Assembly (NCBI GenBank): GCA_964587835.1
Contig: CAZPMN010000061.1
Coordinates: forward strand, 1 to 6,315
DNA from: Erginobacter sp964587835
GTDB taxonomy: Bacteria > Auribacterota > Erginobacteria > Erginobacterales > Erginobacteraceae
Length of the DNA stretch: 6,315 nt
Direction: 5' to 3'
The notes below the pieces were generated by a model, which saw only the letters and a list, made by a program, of their open reading frames with translations, ran no database searches and was not told the DNA's origin. This document shows positions 1 to 6,249 of the stretch, piece after piece (the stretch's first letter is position 1; every line of letters starts with the position of its first letter). Both the position numbers and the translations under genes were made by a program.

Positions 1-2048
1 CTCAGGATATTCACGCTCAGCGGCATCTCCCCCCCGGTCATCATACTCGACATCGGGTCCTGGAGGTCGATCCGGAAGGTCTCGATATCGCGGACGCTGG
101 CCATCTCCGCGATCCGCTTCCGGATCCGGTCGGCGATCTCGGTGACGTGGTAACCGCGGTCGTCCTGCGGGACGAGCTTGAAGCCGAATTCCGCGATATG
201 GCTCCCCTCGTTGCCGCCGAAGCCGCTATCGGTGACTCCGGCGCGGACAAAGGAGGAGAGCATATCTTCCTTCGGAATCTCCTCGGTGATGGTCTCCACC
301 ACCTCGCCCGCCACCTCGGCCGTCCGTTCCACCCGGGTGCCGATCGGCAGCTCGAGCGTACCGCTGACCATCGCCCGGTCCTGTTTGGGCATAAACTCCG
401 ACCCGATCCGCGGGATCCAGAGGAGGCTGAGCAGGGAGAAGAGGGCCACGCCGATCAGCACCAACTTGCGGTGGTGGAGGCACCAGCCCAGGAGCCGGGA
501 GTAGGCCGAGGCGAGACCGTCAAACCACTTTTCCGTCGTCCGGAAGAACTTTCCGCCGCCCTGGCCGGTCCCGTAGCCTTTGGCCAGGAGGCGCGAGGAG
601 AGCATCGGGGTCATCGTCAGCGCCGTGAAGAGGGAGGCGAGCATAATCGCGGCCGCCACCACGGCAAAGGGGGTGAAGAGGATCCGGGCGATCCCCTGGA
701 TGAAGAAGAGGGGGAAGAAGATGCAGAGGGTGGTCAGGGTCGAGGCGATCACCGCCATCCCCACCTCGGCGGCCCCGAAGACCGCCCCCTGGAAGGGGCC
801 CTCACCGTCCTCGCGGTGGCGGGCGATGTTCTCCAGAACGACTACCGCGTTGTCGACCACCATCCCGATGGCCACGATCAGGGCGAAGAGGGTGATCATA
901 TTGATCGAGTAATCAAGAAAGTACATCACGATCCCGGCCGCGATCAGGGAAAAGGGGATGGCCAGACCAATTACCAGCGTCCCCCGCCACTGTCGCAGGA
1001 AGACCAGGACCACCAGCATCGCCAGGGCCCCGCCGATGATCAGGGTTTGGAAGAGGTCGCGGACCATCCGCTCGATGTCCTCGGAGGAGTCCATCACGTT
1101 GATCAGGCTGACATCCTCGGGGAGCCTCTCCTTGAGCCGGGGGAGGGCCGCCCGGACCTCCCGGGCTACCTGGACCGTGTTGGCGTCGGACTGCTTCTGG
1201 ACGAGAATGATCCCCCCCGGCTGCCCCTTGATCTTGACATCGAGACTGATATCCTTGAAGCCGTCGGTGGCCTTTCCCAGGTCCTTGAGGCGGACGATCG
1301 TCCCCTCGCGGGTCCGGACCACGATATCGTTCATCGGCTCCACGGTCCGGAATTGGGCCGGGATCCGCGGGAGGTAGTCGGTCTCGCCCATCTTGATGCT
1401 CCCGGCGGAGACCTCCTGGTTCTCGCCGACCACCGCCCGGGCCACGTCCTGGGGGGTGAGGTTGTAGGCGGCCGTCCGTTCCCGATCGAGATCGATGTTC
1501 ACCTGCCGCTGGAGGGGGACGATCACCCGGACCGACCCCACCCCCGGGATGCTCTCCAGCCCGTCGGCCACCTCGTCTTCCAGCGTCTCCTCAAGTTGCT
1601 CGTAGGACTCTTGGGCCAGCACGCCGAAGACCATAATCGGGAACTGGTTGACGTCGAGCTTGAAGATCCGGGAACGGTCGGCCTCGTCGGGTATATCTCG
1701 TTGGGCCATATCAATCGCGTCCCGGACATCGTTGGCCCGGCTCTCCAGTTCGGTCTCCCAGTCAAACATCAGCCGGATGGTGGAGAGCCCCTCCCGGGAC
1801 GTGGAGTAGATGTGTTTCAGGTCCTCCACCGTGGCCAGCCGCTCCTCCAGTACCTGAGTGACCTTCTCCTCGATCTCCTCCGGTCCGGCCCCCTCGTAAG
1901 CGGTGATCACCGTGATGGCGGGGATGTCCATCTCCGGGTAGAGGTCGATCGGCATCTGCCAGATGCAGAACAGGCCCACCATAATCACCCCGAGGAAGAC
2001 CATCAACGTGGTGACGGGATTGTTGACGGAGGTCTTGGGCAGTCTCAT
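1..2048 (-). CDS. RND-family efflux pump inner-membrane subunit (AcrB/HAE-1-like), 3' end cut by window edge
   Basis: Proton-driven inner-membrane transporter of a tripartite pump, expected to work as a trimer that exports hydrophobic or amphiphilic compounds through the adaptor and outer-membrane channel encoded just upstream. I translated 682 codons by hand from ATG 2048 to the window edge and found no stop or frameshift. The family is usually about 1,020-1,050 residues, so the second half of the membrane domain is missing here. Visible features are TM1 at about residues 12-31, the conserved MPIDLYPE/IP segment at 32-43, a first periplasmic porter region to about 330, TM2-TM6 at about 333-351, 358-377, 384-404, 430-449 and 460-480, TM7 at about 529-545, and the family motif GSEFMP at 549-554. 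In TM4 the usual AcrB Asp-Asp pair is D399-N400. The start overlaps the adaptor stop as ATGA, with AGGAGG ten bases upstream. AcrB-like is preferred over metal-exporting CzcA-like from overall motif similarity; the substrate cannot be told. Confidence 0.95.
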   Translation of the reverse strand, partial: MRLPKTSVNNPVTTLMVFLGVIMVGLFCIWQMPIDLYPEMDIPAITVITAYEGAGPEEIEEKVTQVLEERLATVEDLKHIYSTSREGLSTIRLMFDWETELESRANDVRDAIDMAQRDIPDEADRSRIFKLDVNQFPIMVFGVLAQESYEQLEETLEDEVADGLESIPGVGSVRVIVPLQRQVNIDLDRERTAAYNLTPQDVARAVVGENQEVSAGSIKMGETDYLPRIPAQFRTVEPMNDIVVRTREGTIVRLKDLGKATDGFKDISLDVKIKGQPGGIILVQKQSDANTVQVAREVRAALPRLKERLPEDVSLINVMDSSEDIERMVRDLFQTLIIGGALAMLVVLVFLRQWRGTLVIGLAIPFSLIAAGIVMYFLDYSINMITLFALIVAIGMVVDNAVVVLENIARHREDGEGPFQGAVFGAAEVGMAVIASTLTTLCIFFPLFFIQGIARILFTPFAVVAAAIMLASLFTALTMTPMLSSRLLAKGYGTGQGGGKFFRTTEKWFDGLASAYSRLLGWCLHHRKLVLIGVALFSLLSLLWIPRIGSEFMPKQDRAMVSGTLELPIGTRVERTAEVAGEVVETITEEIPKEDMLSSFVRAGVTDSGFGGNEGSHIAEFGFKLVPQDDRGYHVTEIADRIRKRIAEMASVRDIETFRIDLQDPMSSMMTGGEMPLSVNIL

Positions 2049-3214
2049 TGCTTCCCCGCCTCCTCGACCGTCACGGCCAGCCCTTCCCGCAACCGCCGGT
2101 GGCCCCGGACGACCACCTGTTCGCCGGCTTCGATTCCCTCCCGCACCTCGTTGAGGTTTCCTTCCTCCAGCCCGAGCCGGATCTTCCTGGCTCGGGCGAT
2201 CCCTTCCTCGACCACGAATACTCGGGTCTCCCCGGCGGTGGTGAGGATGGCCTCGTCGGCGATTATCGGCACGCCATTTTTCTCCCTTAGGACCAGCCGG
2301 ATCCGGGCGTACATCCCCGGTTTCAGTCTCCGGTCGGGGTTATCCACCTCGATGGTGATGGCGACGGTCCGGGTCACCCGGTCCAGCTCCGGCCGCACCC
2401 GGCTGATCTTTCCGGTGAAGACCTCCCCGGGGTAGGCGTCGACCTCGATCTCCGCCCGGGGCCGGCCGGCTTCCAACAGTGAGAGGTACTTGTCGGCCAC
2501 GCCGCCGGTGATCTCGACCCGGCTGATCTCGGCCAGCCGGAAGAGAGGCGTGGTCGGCCCGACGAAGGCGCCCACGTCCACGTGTTTGATGCTGACCACC
2601 CCGGAGAAGGGTGCCCTGATCACGGTCTCGGCCAGATCCACCCGGGCTTGGGCGAGGGCGGCCTCCGCCTGGACGATCCTCGCCTCGGCTGCCTTCAGTT
2701 CCGCCCGGGCCCGTTCCAGGTCAGTCACGGCCCGGTCGAGTTGCTGCTCCGATCCCGATCCCCCCTGGCGCAGCTTGTCCCAGCGTCCCTTCTCCCGGAT
2801 GGCCTCGGCGAGGTTGACCTCGGCCAGTCCCCGCCCGGCCCGGGCGACCGCCAGCGCCGCCTCGGCGGAACGGGCCGCCGCCTGGTACTGGTCGTCCTCA
2901 ATCAAGGCCACGGACTGGCCCTCCTCCACTTCGACCCCCTCCTCGATCGGAGTGCCGTCCGGCAGGCGCATCTGCTGCAGCCTCCCGCTGATCTTCGGAG
3001 TGACGCCGACCTCTTGGAGCGCGTTTACCTCCCCGGTCACCCAGACGCTCTCGCTGATCGAACCGTTTTGAACCGTTGCCGCTATAACCTTGAGCGGTCC
3101 GGCGGTCTCCGCCGGTCCCGTCTGATCTTTTCTGCCTGATCCGCGGAGCAGGACAAATATGCCGAGGATGATCAGAATCCCCAGGCCGATGAGATATTTC
3201 TTCTTCCTTTTCAT
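2045..3214 (-). CDS. RND efflux periplasmic adaptor (membrane fusion protein, HlyD/AcrA family)
   Basis: Periplasmic adaptor of 389 residues that bridges the RND pump and the outer-membrane channel. The N-terminus is a lysine-rich MKRKKK followed by one hydrophobic helix (about 7-24). There is no lipobox cysteine, so it is probably anchored by a transmembrane helix and not by lipid. Domains in order are the first lipoyl half (about 66-106), an Ala/Glu/Arg-rich alpha-hairpin (about 107-197), the second lipoyl half (IRAPFSGVVS at 199-208), a beta-barrel (about 231-310, ending in the typical RRLKPGMYARI) and a membrane-proximal domain (about 311-386). The hairpin tip holds R144, L148 and S155 with the exact spacing of the RLS motif that contacts TolC-type channels, followed by QQLD. 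The start is supported by AAGGAG seven bases upstream of the ATG. It overlaps the outer-membrane factor gene and the pump gene by 4 nt each (ATGA), which implies translational coupling. Length and architecture are normal for the family. Confidence 0.95.
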   Translation of the reverse strand: MKRKKKYLIGLGILIILGIFVLLRGSGRKDQTGPAETAGPLKVIAATVQNGSISESVWVTGEVNALQEVGVTPKISGRLQQMRLPDGTPIEEGVEVEEGQSVALIEDDQYQAAARSAEAALAVARAGRGLAEVNLAEAIREKGRWDKLRQGGSGSEQQLDRAVTDLERARAELKAAEARIVQAEAALAQARVDLAETVIRAPFSGVVSIKHVDVGAFVGPTTPLFRLAEISRVEITGGVADKYLSLLEAGRPRAEIEVDAYPGEVFTGKISRVRPELDRVTRTVAITIEVDNPDRRLKPGMYARIRLVLREKNGVPIIADEAILTTAGETRVFVVEEGIARARKIRLGLEEGNLNEVREGIEAGEQVVVRGHRRLREGLAVTVEEAGKQ

Positions 3215-4788
3215 TGCTTTTCTCCTTCAGCTGACCCGGCGGGGTCCGGCGTGGTTCCCACGAACTCTTCGATCACCCCCGCTCGAGCGGGAGGCGGGGT
3301 GGGGGAGTCGGCAGGACCGGCCCGCGGGCCGAGTACGCCCAGAGCCCGCTGCAGCTCCAGCCGGGCCACGGTATGGTAGTAGACGGCTTCGTAATAGAGA
3401 CCCTCAGCCCGGGTCAGGGCGGACCTTGACTCCGTCACCGTCACCGCGTCCTGGATCCCCTCGCGATACTCGATCTCGGCCAGTCTCAGCGCCTCTCTCG
3501 CCCGTTCCAGGTTGAGTGACTGCGACTCGACGAACTCCGCGGCGTCGCGGAGGCTGAGAATGACCTGTTTTACTTCGAGCAGGGCCTGTTCCTCGGCCGA
3601 GGCCAGCTGGAGTTCCCGCTGGCGGATCCGGGCCTTCTCCCGGGCCACCCGGCCCTCGCGCCCGAGCCCGTCAAAGAGGGGCCACTGGGCGGCCAGTCCG
3701 GCCGTCCAGGCGTCACCCCATTCGACCCTGGTTGATGAGTGGGGATCAGGGTTGGCCCAGACCTGCTCGAAGAAGGCGCTGATATCCGGCCAGTATCCGC
3801 TCCGGGCGGCCCGCCAGGATTCCTCCTGAAGTTTCAGGTTCAGTTCAGCCTGATGGAGATCGGGTCGGTTGAGGTAGGCGATCCGGACCGCTTTTTCGAT
3901 CTCCGGTTCCAGGGGGATGAACTCAAGACGGTCGCTGAGCGTGATCTTGCTCTCCTGGGAGGCGCCCATCGCCAGCAGGAGCTTGGTCTTGGAGATGTTG
4001 ACCTGGTTCTGCTGCTGGATCATCTGGGCCTCGAAGAGCGAGACGTCGACCTCGGCCCGGAGGATGTCGAACTTGGAGGCGATCCCCTGGTCGTACTTGA
4101 TCCGGACGTCGCTTAAGTAATCCCGGGCCGAAGCCACCGCCGCCCGGTTCACCGCGAAGAGATGCTGGGCCAGGAGGGTGTCGTAGTAGGCCACGGCCGT
4201 CTGGTGGATGGTGTCCTGGACTGCCTCGCGGATCCGGTCATCCGCCAGCAGCGCTTGCCAGCGGGCCGCCCGCCAGTTGGCCGCGCTCTCCCCGCCGCGG
4301 AAGAGCGGCTGGGTTACCTGGAGGCCGGCCGAGTAGTTGTTCTCATCGCCCATCGAGATCACCTGCCCCCCGACGTCGAAGGCCGACGCCTCGTCGAGGC
4401 GGACGTACTCCGCCTCCCCGGAGACGGTGGGAAGCACGCCTGAGTAGGCCTCGATCACCCCGCCCCGGGCGATCTCCCGTTCCCGGCCGACCGCCTGGAG
4501 CGACTTGTTGTAGGTGAGGGCCAGTTTCAGGGCGTCGGCGAGAGAGAGATCCCCCTCGGCGCGCGGCCGGGTGGCCTCCTCTCCCCGGTGCGCTTCCAGC
4601 CAGGCGTCGTAGGCCCGGGACCGGTTCTCCTCGATCCCCCGGTACATCGACTCCTTGGTGGCGCAGGCGGTGAGCAGCCCCGCTCCCAGCAGCAGGAGGA
4701 TGGCCGGTTTCAGCTTCAGTCGCCTCGTGACTACCACCGGCGCCCCCCGGCCCGTGAACCCGTTCGCCGGGTCAGAATGATTGCTCAT
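3211..4788 (-). CDS. TolC/NodT-type outer-membrane efflux factor, predicted lipoprotein
   Basis: Outer-membrane channel subunit of 525 residues, expected to trimerise into the exit duct of the pump. The N-terminus has basic residues (RRLKLK at 22-27), a hydrophobic stretch (29-39) and a lipobox LTAC with C42, followed by Ala, which favours outer-membrane lipidation. Two outer-membrane-efflux-protein repeats are visible. One starts near residue 81 (LSLADALKLALTYN, then GVLPTVSGEAEY) and the other near 296 (EIEKAVRIAYLNRPDL, then YWPDISAFFEQ). Each has a beta-strand segment (LQVTQPLFRGG at 156-166; AAQWPLFDGLG at 366-376) and long helices. Residues 488-525 form a Pro/Gly/Ala-rich tail. The first 17 residues precede the basic region and are unusually long for a lipoprotein signal; a GTG at codon 18 (4737-4735) would give a compact one. 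AAGGAG nine bases before the ATG favours the longer form. The start lies 17 nt inside the repressor gene, and the stop overlaps the adaptor ATG. Confidence 0.93.
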   Translation of the reverse strand: MSNHSDPANGFTGRGAPVVVTRRLKLKPAILLLLGAGLLTACATKESMYRGIEENRSRAYDAWLEAHRGEEATRPRAEGDLSLADALKLALTYNKSLQAVGREREIARGGVIEAYSGVLPTVSGEAEYVRLDEASAFDVGGQVISMGDENNYSAGLQVTQPLFRGGESAANWRAARWQALLADDRIREAVQDTIHQTAVAYYDTLLAQHLFAVNRAAVASARDYLSDVRIKYDQGIASKFDILRAEVDVSLFEAQMIQQQNQVNISKTKLLLAMGASQESKITLSDRLEFIPLEPEIEKAVRIAYLNRPDLHQAELNLKLQEESWRAARSGYWPDISAFFEQVWANPDPHSSTRVEWGDAWTAGLAAQWPLFDGLGREGRVAREKARIRQRELQLASAEEQALLEVKQVILSLRDAAEFVESQSLNLERAREALRLAEIEYREGIQDAVTVTESRSALTRAEGLYYEAVYYHTVARLELQRALGVLGPRAGPADSPTPPPARAGVIEEFVGTTPDPAGSAEGEKQ

Positions 4789-5377
4789 CGTTTTTTACTC
4801 CTTGAACCGATATTCCCCTGAGAAATATTTCGATTATCTCTTCCGGCGTGGCCAGCGGCATCCATCCGGAGCTTTTGAGGATCACCATCATCTGGCCGTG
4901 GAGAACGCCGAGCAGGAAGAGACTGAGTTTCAACGGGTCCCTCCGGAGGAACTCTCCGGAGTCGATCCCCGCCCGGAAGACCCCGGCGATGATCCCGATA
5001 CTGTCCCGGGCCAGGCTGACGATGTCCACCTCGGGGGCGAAAGTGTCGCCCCGGTAAAAGGCCATCAGGGCCAGCTTGACCTCTTCCGGATACCGGCGGC
5101 AGTGTTTGAGATAGTGATCCGCAATCCGCAGCAGCTTCTCCCGGACGGTAACCTTATCACCGGCGATCACGGCCAGAGCCCGATTAAAGCGGGAGAAATT
5201 TTCCTCGATCAGCACCCGGTAGAGGTTCTCCTTGGAGGAGAAGTGGTAGTAGAGGACGGGCTTGCTCACCCCGGCCCGCTCAACGATCTCCCGGGTGGAG
5301 GCTCCGGCAAACCCCTTCTCGGTGAATAGATCCAGGGCCGCTGCCAGGAGTCTTGCTTTGGTGTCGGAGTCCTTCAT
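4772..5377 (-). CDS. TetR/AcrR-family transcriptional repressor of the efflux operon
   Basis: One-component ligand-responsive DNA-binding regulator of 201 residues, expected to act as a dimer. From ATG 5377 the N-terminal helix-turn-helix domain is clear: TKARLLAAALDLFTEKGF (6-23), then ASTREIVERAGVSKPVLYYHF (26-46) with the recognition helix around 37-43, then SSKENLYRVL. The helical C-terminal domain (about 60-201) is the ligand and dimer region and does not reveal the effector. An in-frame TTG at 5425 would add 16 residues. I rejected it because that TTG is the start of a good -35 box and the added codons cover the -10 and the operator. The chosen ATG has only a weak upstream TAGG, which lies in the right arm of the palindrome, so a bound repressor would also cover that site. 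It is the first gene of the operon and overlaps the channel gene by 17 nt. Autoregulation plus pump repression is inferred from position. Confidence 0.9.
   Translation of the reverse strand: MKDSDTKARLLAAALDLFTEKGFAGASTREIVERAGVSKPVLYYHFSSKENLYRVLIEENFSRFNRALAVIAGDKVTVREKLLRIADHYLKHCRRYPEEVKLALMAFYRGDTFAPEVDIVSLARDSIGIIAGVFRAGIDSGEFLRRDPLKLSLFLLGVLHGQMMVILKSSGWMPLATPEEIIEIFLRGISVQGVKNDEQSF
4798..4803 (-). promoter_or_regulatory. Shine-Dalgarno sequence of the outer-membrane factor gene, inside the repressor gene
   Basis: AAGGAG on the minus strand with a nine-base A-rich spacer to ATG 4788. It lies in the last codons of the TetR-family gene. It decides in favour of the ATG at 4788 over an in-frame GTG at 4737, and it suggests that translation of the channel gene is coupled to that of the repressor. 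Confidence 0.75.
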
Positions 5378-5382
5378 TTTTA

Positions 5383-5402
5383 TATACCTACCGGTAGGTA
5401 TA
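5383..5402. promoter_or_regulatory. Perfect 20-bp palindromic operator for the TetR-family repressor
   Basis: TATACCTACCGGTAGGTATA is a perfect inverted repeat of 20 bp centred between 5392 and 5393, six bases upstream of the repressor ATG. Length, symmetry and position are typical of TetR-family operators. Its left arm, read on the minus strand, contains the predicted -10 hexamer, so binding would block RNA polymerase. It is the only such palindrome I noticed upstream of the operon. Confidence 0.85.
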
Positions 5403-5425
5403 CCACGTGCCTGACGTCCGGTCAA
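5397..5425 (-). promoter_or_regulatory. Sigma70-like promoter of the repressor-efflux operon
   Basis: On the minus strand TTGACC (5425-5420) is followed by a 17-bp spacer and TATACC (5402-5397), preceded by TGG, which makes an extended -10. An A/T-rich stretch lies just upstream (about 5426-5443) and could act as an UP element. The expected start site falls near 5390, inside the palindrome, leaving a leader of only about 13 nt. The -10 deviates from consensus at its last two bases. Confidence 0.7.
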
Positions 5426-5555
5426 ACTATTTTTAACGATTTCAGGAATCCCAGGAAGTGGGACTAATCGCTCCCGGGTAGGGAAGGTAATTGCGAGCGT
5501 AGCTCAGTCGATCCGGCAGTTCGCCTGACGGAGAAGCAATCCGATGCGAAGCATC

Positions 5556-5619
5556 GTCCTGAGTAAAACGAAGGATCTCTCCTGAATAGGCATAGATCCT
5601 TCACTACGTTCAGGATGAC
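5556..5619. repeat. Inner inverted repeat of the composite element
   Basis: Perfect 9-bp arms GAAGGATCT (5570-5578) and AGATCCTTC (5594-5602), with an outer 6-bp pair TCCTGA (5557-5562) and TCAGGA (5610-5615), around a 15-base loop. The seven bases between the two stem segments pair poorly. It is flanked by two small hairpins, GATGCGAAGCATC (5543-5555) and GACCCTTCGGGTC (5617-5629). Confidence 0.7.
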
Positions 5620-5642
5620 CCTTCGGGTCAGATTGCTTCGTC

Positions 5643-5662
5643 GGCCCGAAAGCCTTCGGGCC
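5643..5662. repeat. Strong GC-rich hairpin downstream of the channel gene
   Basis: GGCCCGAA (5643-5650) and TTCGGGCC (5655-5662) form a perfect 8-bp stem with a 4-base loop. It starts 20 bases after the channel stop codon on the minus strand and fills the variable middle of the right-hand repeat unit. It could stabilise or end the channel transcript, but no run of T follows it, so I do not call it a Rho-independent terminator. Confidence 0.6.
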
Positions 5663-5682
5663 TCCTCGCAATGACAAGCGGC

Positions 5683-6249
5683 CTAACCGGTGCCGGGCTT
5701 TTTCTCCGGGCTGCGGGAGGCGTAGAGGGAGACCAGCCGGGCGACCAGAATCGCCAGGTAGAGCTGACCGGCGACCGACTCCAGATTGGCAAAGACCATC
5801 GCCAGATGGGCTCTGGGCACGATATCGCCGTAGCCGACCGTACAGAGGGTGACGAAGCTGAAATAGGTCGCCTCGGCGTAACTGGTGATGGGGAGGCCGC
5901 CTCCGTGAACAATGGTCCCGGGATCAATAAGCTCGAAAGCGGAGTAGATGAAAGCCCAGAAGATGCCGAGCAGCAGGTAGGCCACGATCGCCCCGAAGAT
6001 CTTGTTGATCTGGACCCGGGTTCCGGAGAAGAGATCCCGGATGATCATAATGATCAAAAAGAGGGTCAGGAAAGCGTATCCGGCCACGGTGATCAGGTTG
6101 AGAAGCTGGAGCCAGAAAGACCAGCTCGAGAGATGGAAAAGCGGCTGTAGGTCGAAGGTGATACCTTTCCTCTCGCCCAGCAGGGTGTAGATTATCGACT
6201 GGGAGATATCCGCGGAGAACGCGATCAGGATGGTCCCCTTGATCGCCAT
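5683..6249 (-). CDS. Two-pore-helix-type potassium channel family protein (TVGYGD filter)
   Basis: Inner-membrane ion channel subunit of 188 residues, expected to tetramerise and conduct K+. The selectivity filter TVGYGD is perfect (137-142), preceded by the pore helix YFSFVTLC (129-136). Hydrophobic helices lie at about 45-71, 84-106 (FGAIVAYLLLGIFWAF) and 148-176 (ending GQLYLAILVARLVSLY); the last two are the outer and inner pore helices. There is no voltage-sensor-like Arg ladder, and the protein ends about twelve residues after the inner helix, so no cytoplasmic RCK domain. The start is uncertain: ATG 6249 has no good Shine-Dalgarno, and the frame stays open for 22 more codons to the window edge. 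Those codons have about 41% G/C at third positions against a near-complete G/C preference inside the gene, so the upstream stretch is probably non-coding. Residues 1-40 resemble no domain I recognise. It is separated from the efflux operon by a repeat and a promoter and is probably unrelated to it. Confidence 0.85.
   Translation of the reverse strand: MAIKGTILIAFSADISQSIIYTLLGERKGITFDLQPLFHLSSWSFWLQLLNLITVAGYAFLTLFLIIMIIRDLFSGTRVQINKIFGAIVAYLLLGIFWAFIYSAFELIDPGTIVHGGGLPITSYAEATYFSFVTLCTVGYGDIVPRAHLAMVFANLESVAGQLYLAILVARLVSLYASRSPEKKPGTG

Larger units (their letters stand above)
5487..5675. repeat. Composite nested inverted repeat (MITE/REP-like intergenic element)
   Basis: A 189-bp non-coding element built as nested inverted repeats. 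The outermost arms are GTAATTGCGAG (5487-5497) against CTCGCAATGAC (5665-5675), 10 of 11 matching. Next is a perfect 9-bp pair, GAAGCAATC (5533-5541) against GATTGCTTC (5631-5639). Inside sits a second repeat type at 5556-5619. Between the ATTGCGAG and GAAGCAATC ends the two arms have unrelated fillers, 35 bp on the left and 25 bp on the right. This looks like two copies of one short dispersed repeat, in opposite orientation, flanking a different inverted repeat. ATTGCGAG...GAAGCAATC and GTCATCCTGA...GAAGGATCT resemble short repeats I recall as common in intergenic DNA of several bacterial phyla. No transposase is present. It begins eight bases after the channel stop codon and may also act as a 3'-end structure, though I see no T-tract typical of an intrinsic terminator. 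Together with the 5426-5486 spacer it fills the gap between the channel and repressor genes. Confidence 0.75.

Noticed and set aside
147..2435. A 762-codon open frame on the plus strand running antisense across the pump and adaptor genes
   Set aside because: Its product is low-complexity (rich in His, Asp, Gly, Arg, Pro, Glu) with no recognisable domain. It spans the junction of two clearly real minus-strand genes. Strong G/C at third positions of those genes makes antisense stops rare, so it is a shadow.
2490..3139. Open frames of 185-193 codons on the plus strand opposite the adaptor gene
   Set aside because: They are antisense to a complete adaptor with full domain structure and have composition typical of reverse-frame artefacts (Ser/Ala/Arg or Gly/Leu/Arg rich).
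4781..5329. A 182-codon plus-strand frame opposite the TetR-family gene
   Set aside because: The minus-strand frame encodes a textbook TetR helix-turn-helix domain; the plus-strand product has no recognisable motif.
5493..5568. An intact tRNA gene starting at GCGAGCGTAGCTCAGT
   Set aside because: There is no pairing acceptor 3' strand, no T-arm and no paired anticodon stem; only the 5' half is tRNA-like, so it is listed as a weak finding only.
5617..5662. Rho-independent terminator after the channel gene
   Set aside because: Stable hairpins are present but no T-tract follows any of them on either strand; they are better explained as part of the repeat.
5487..5675. CRISPR array
   Set aside because: The repeats are inverted, only two copies of each type exist and spacing is irregular; there are no direct repeats with uniform spacers.
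5628..5927. A 99-codon minus-strand frame overlapping the end of the channel gene and the repeat
   Set aside because: It lies in another frame of the channel gene, is Pro/Ser/Ala-rich, and runs into the palindromic repeat; the TVGYGD frame is the real one.
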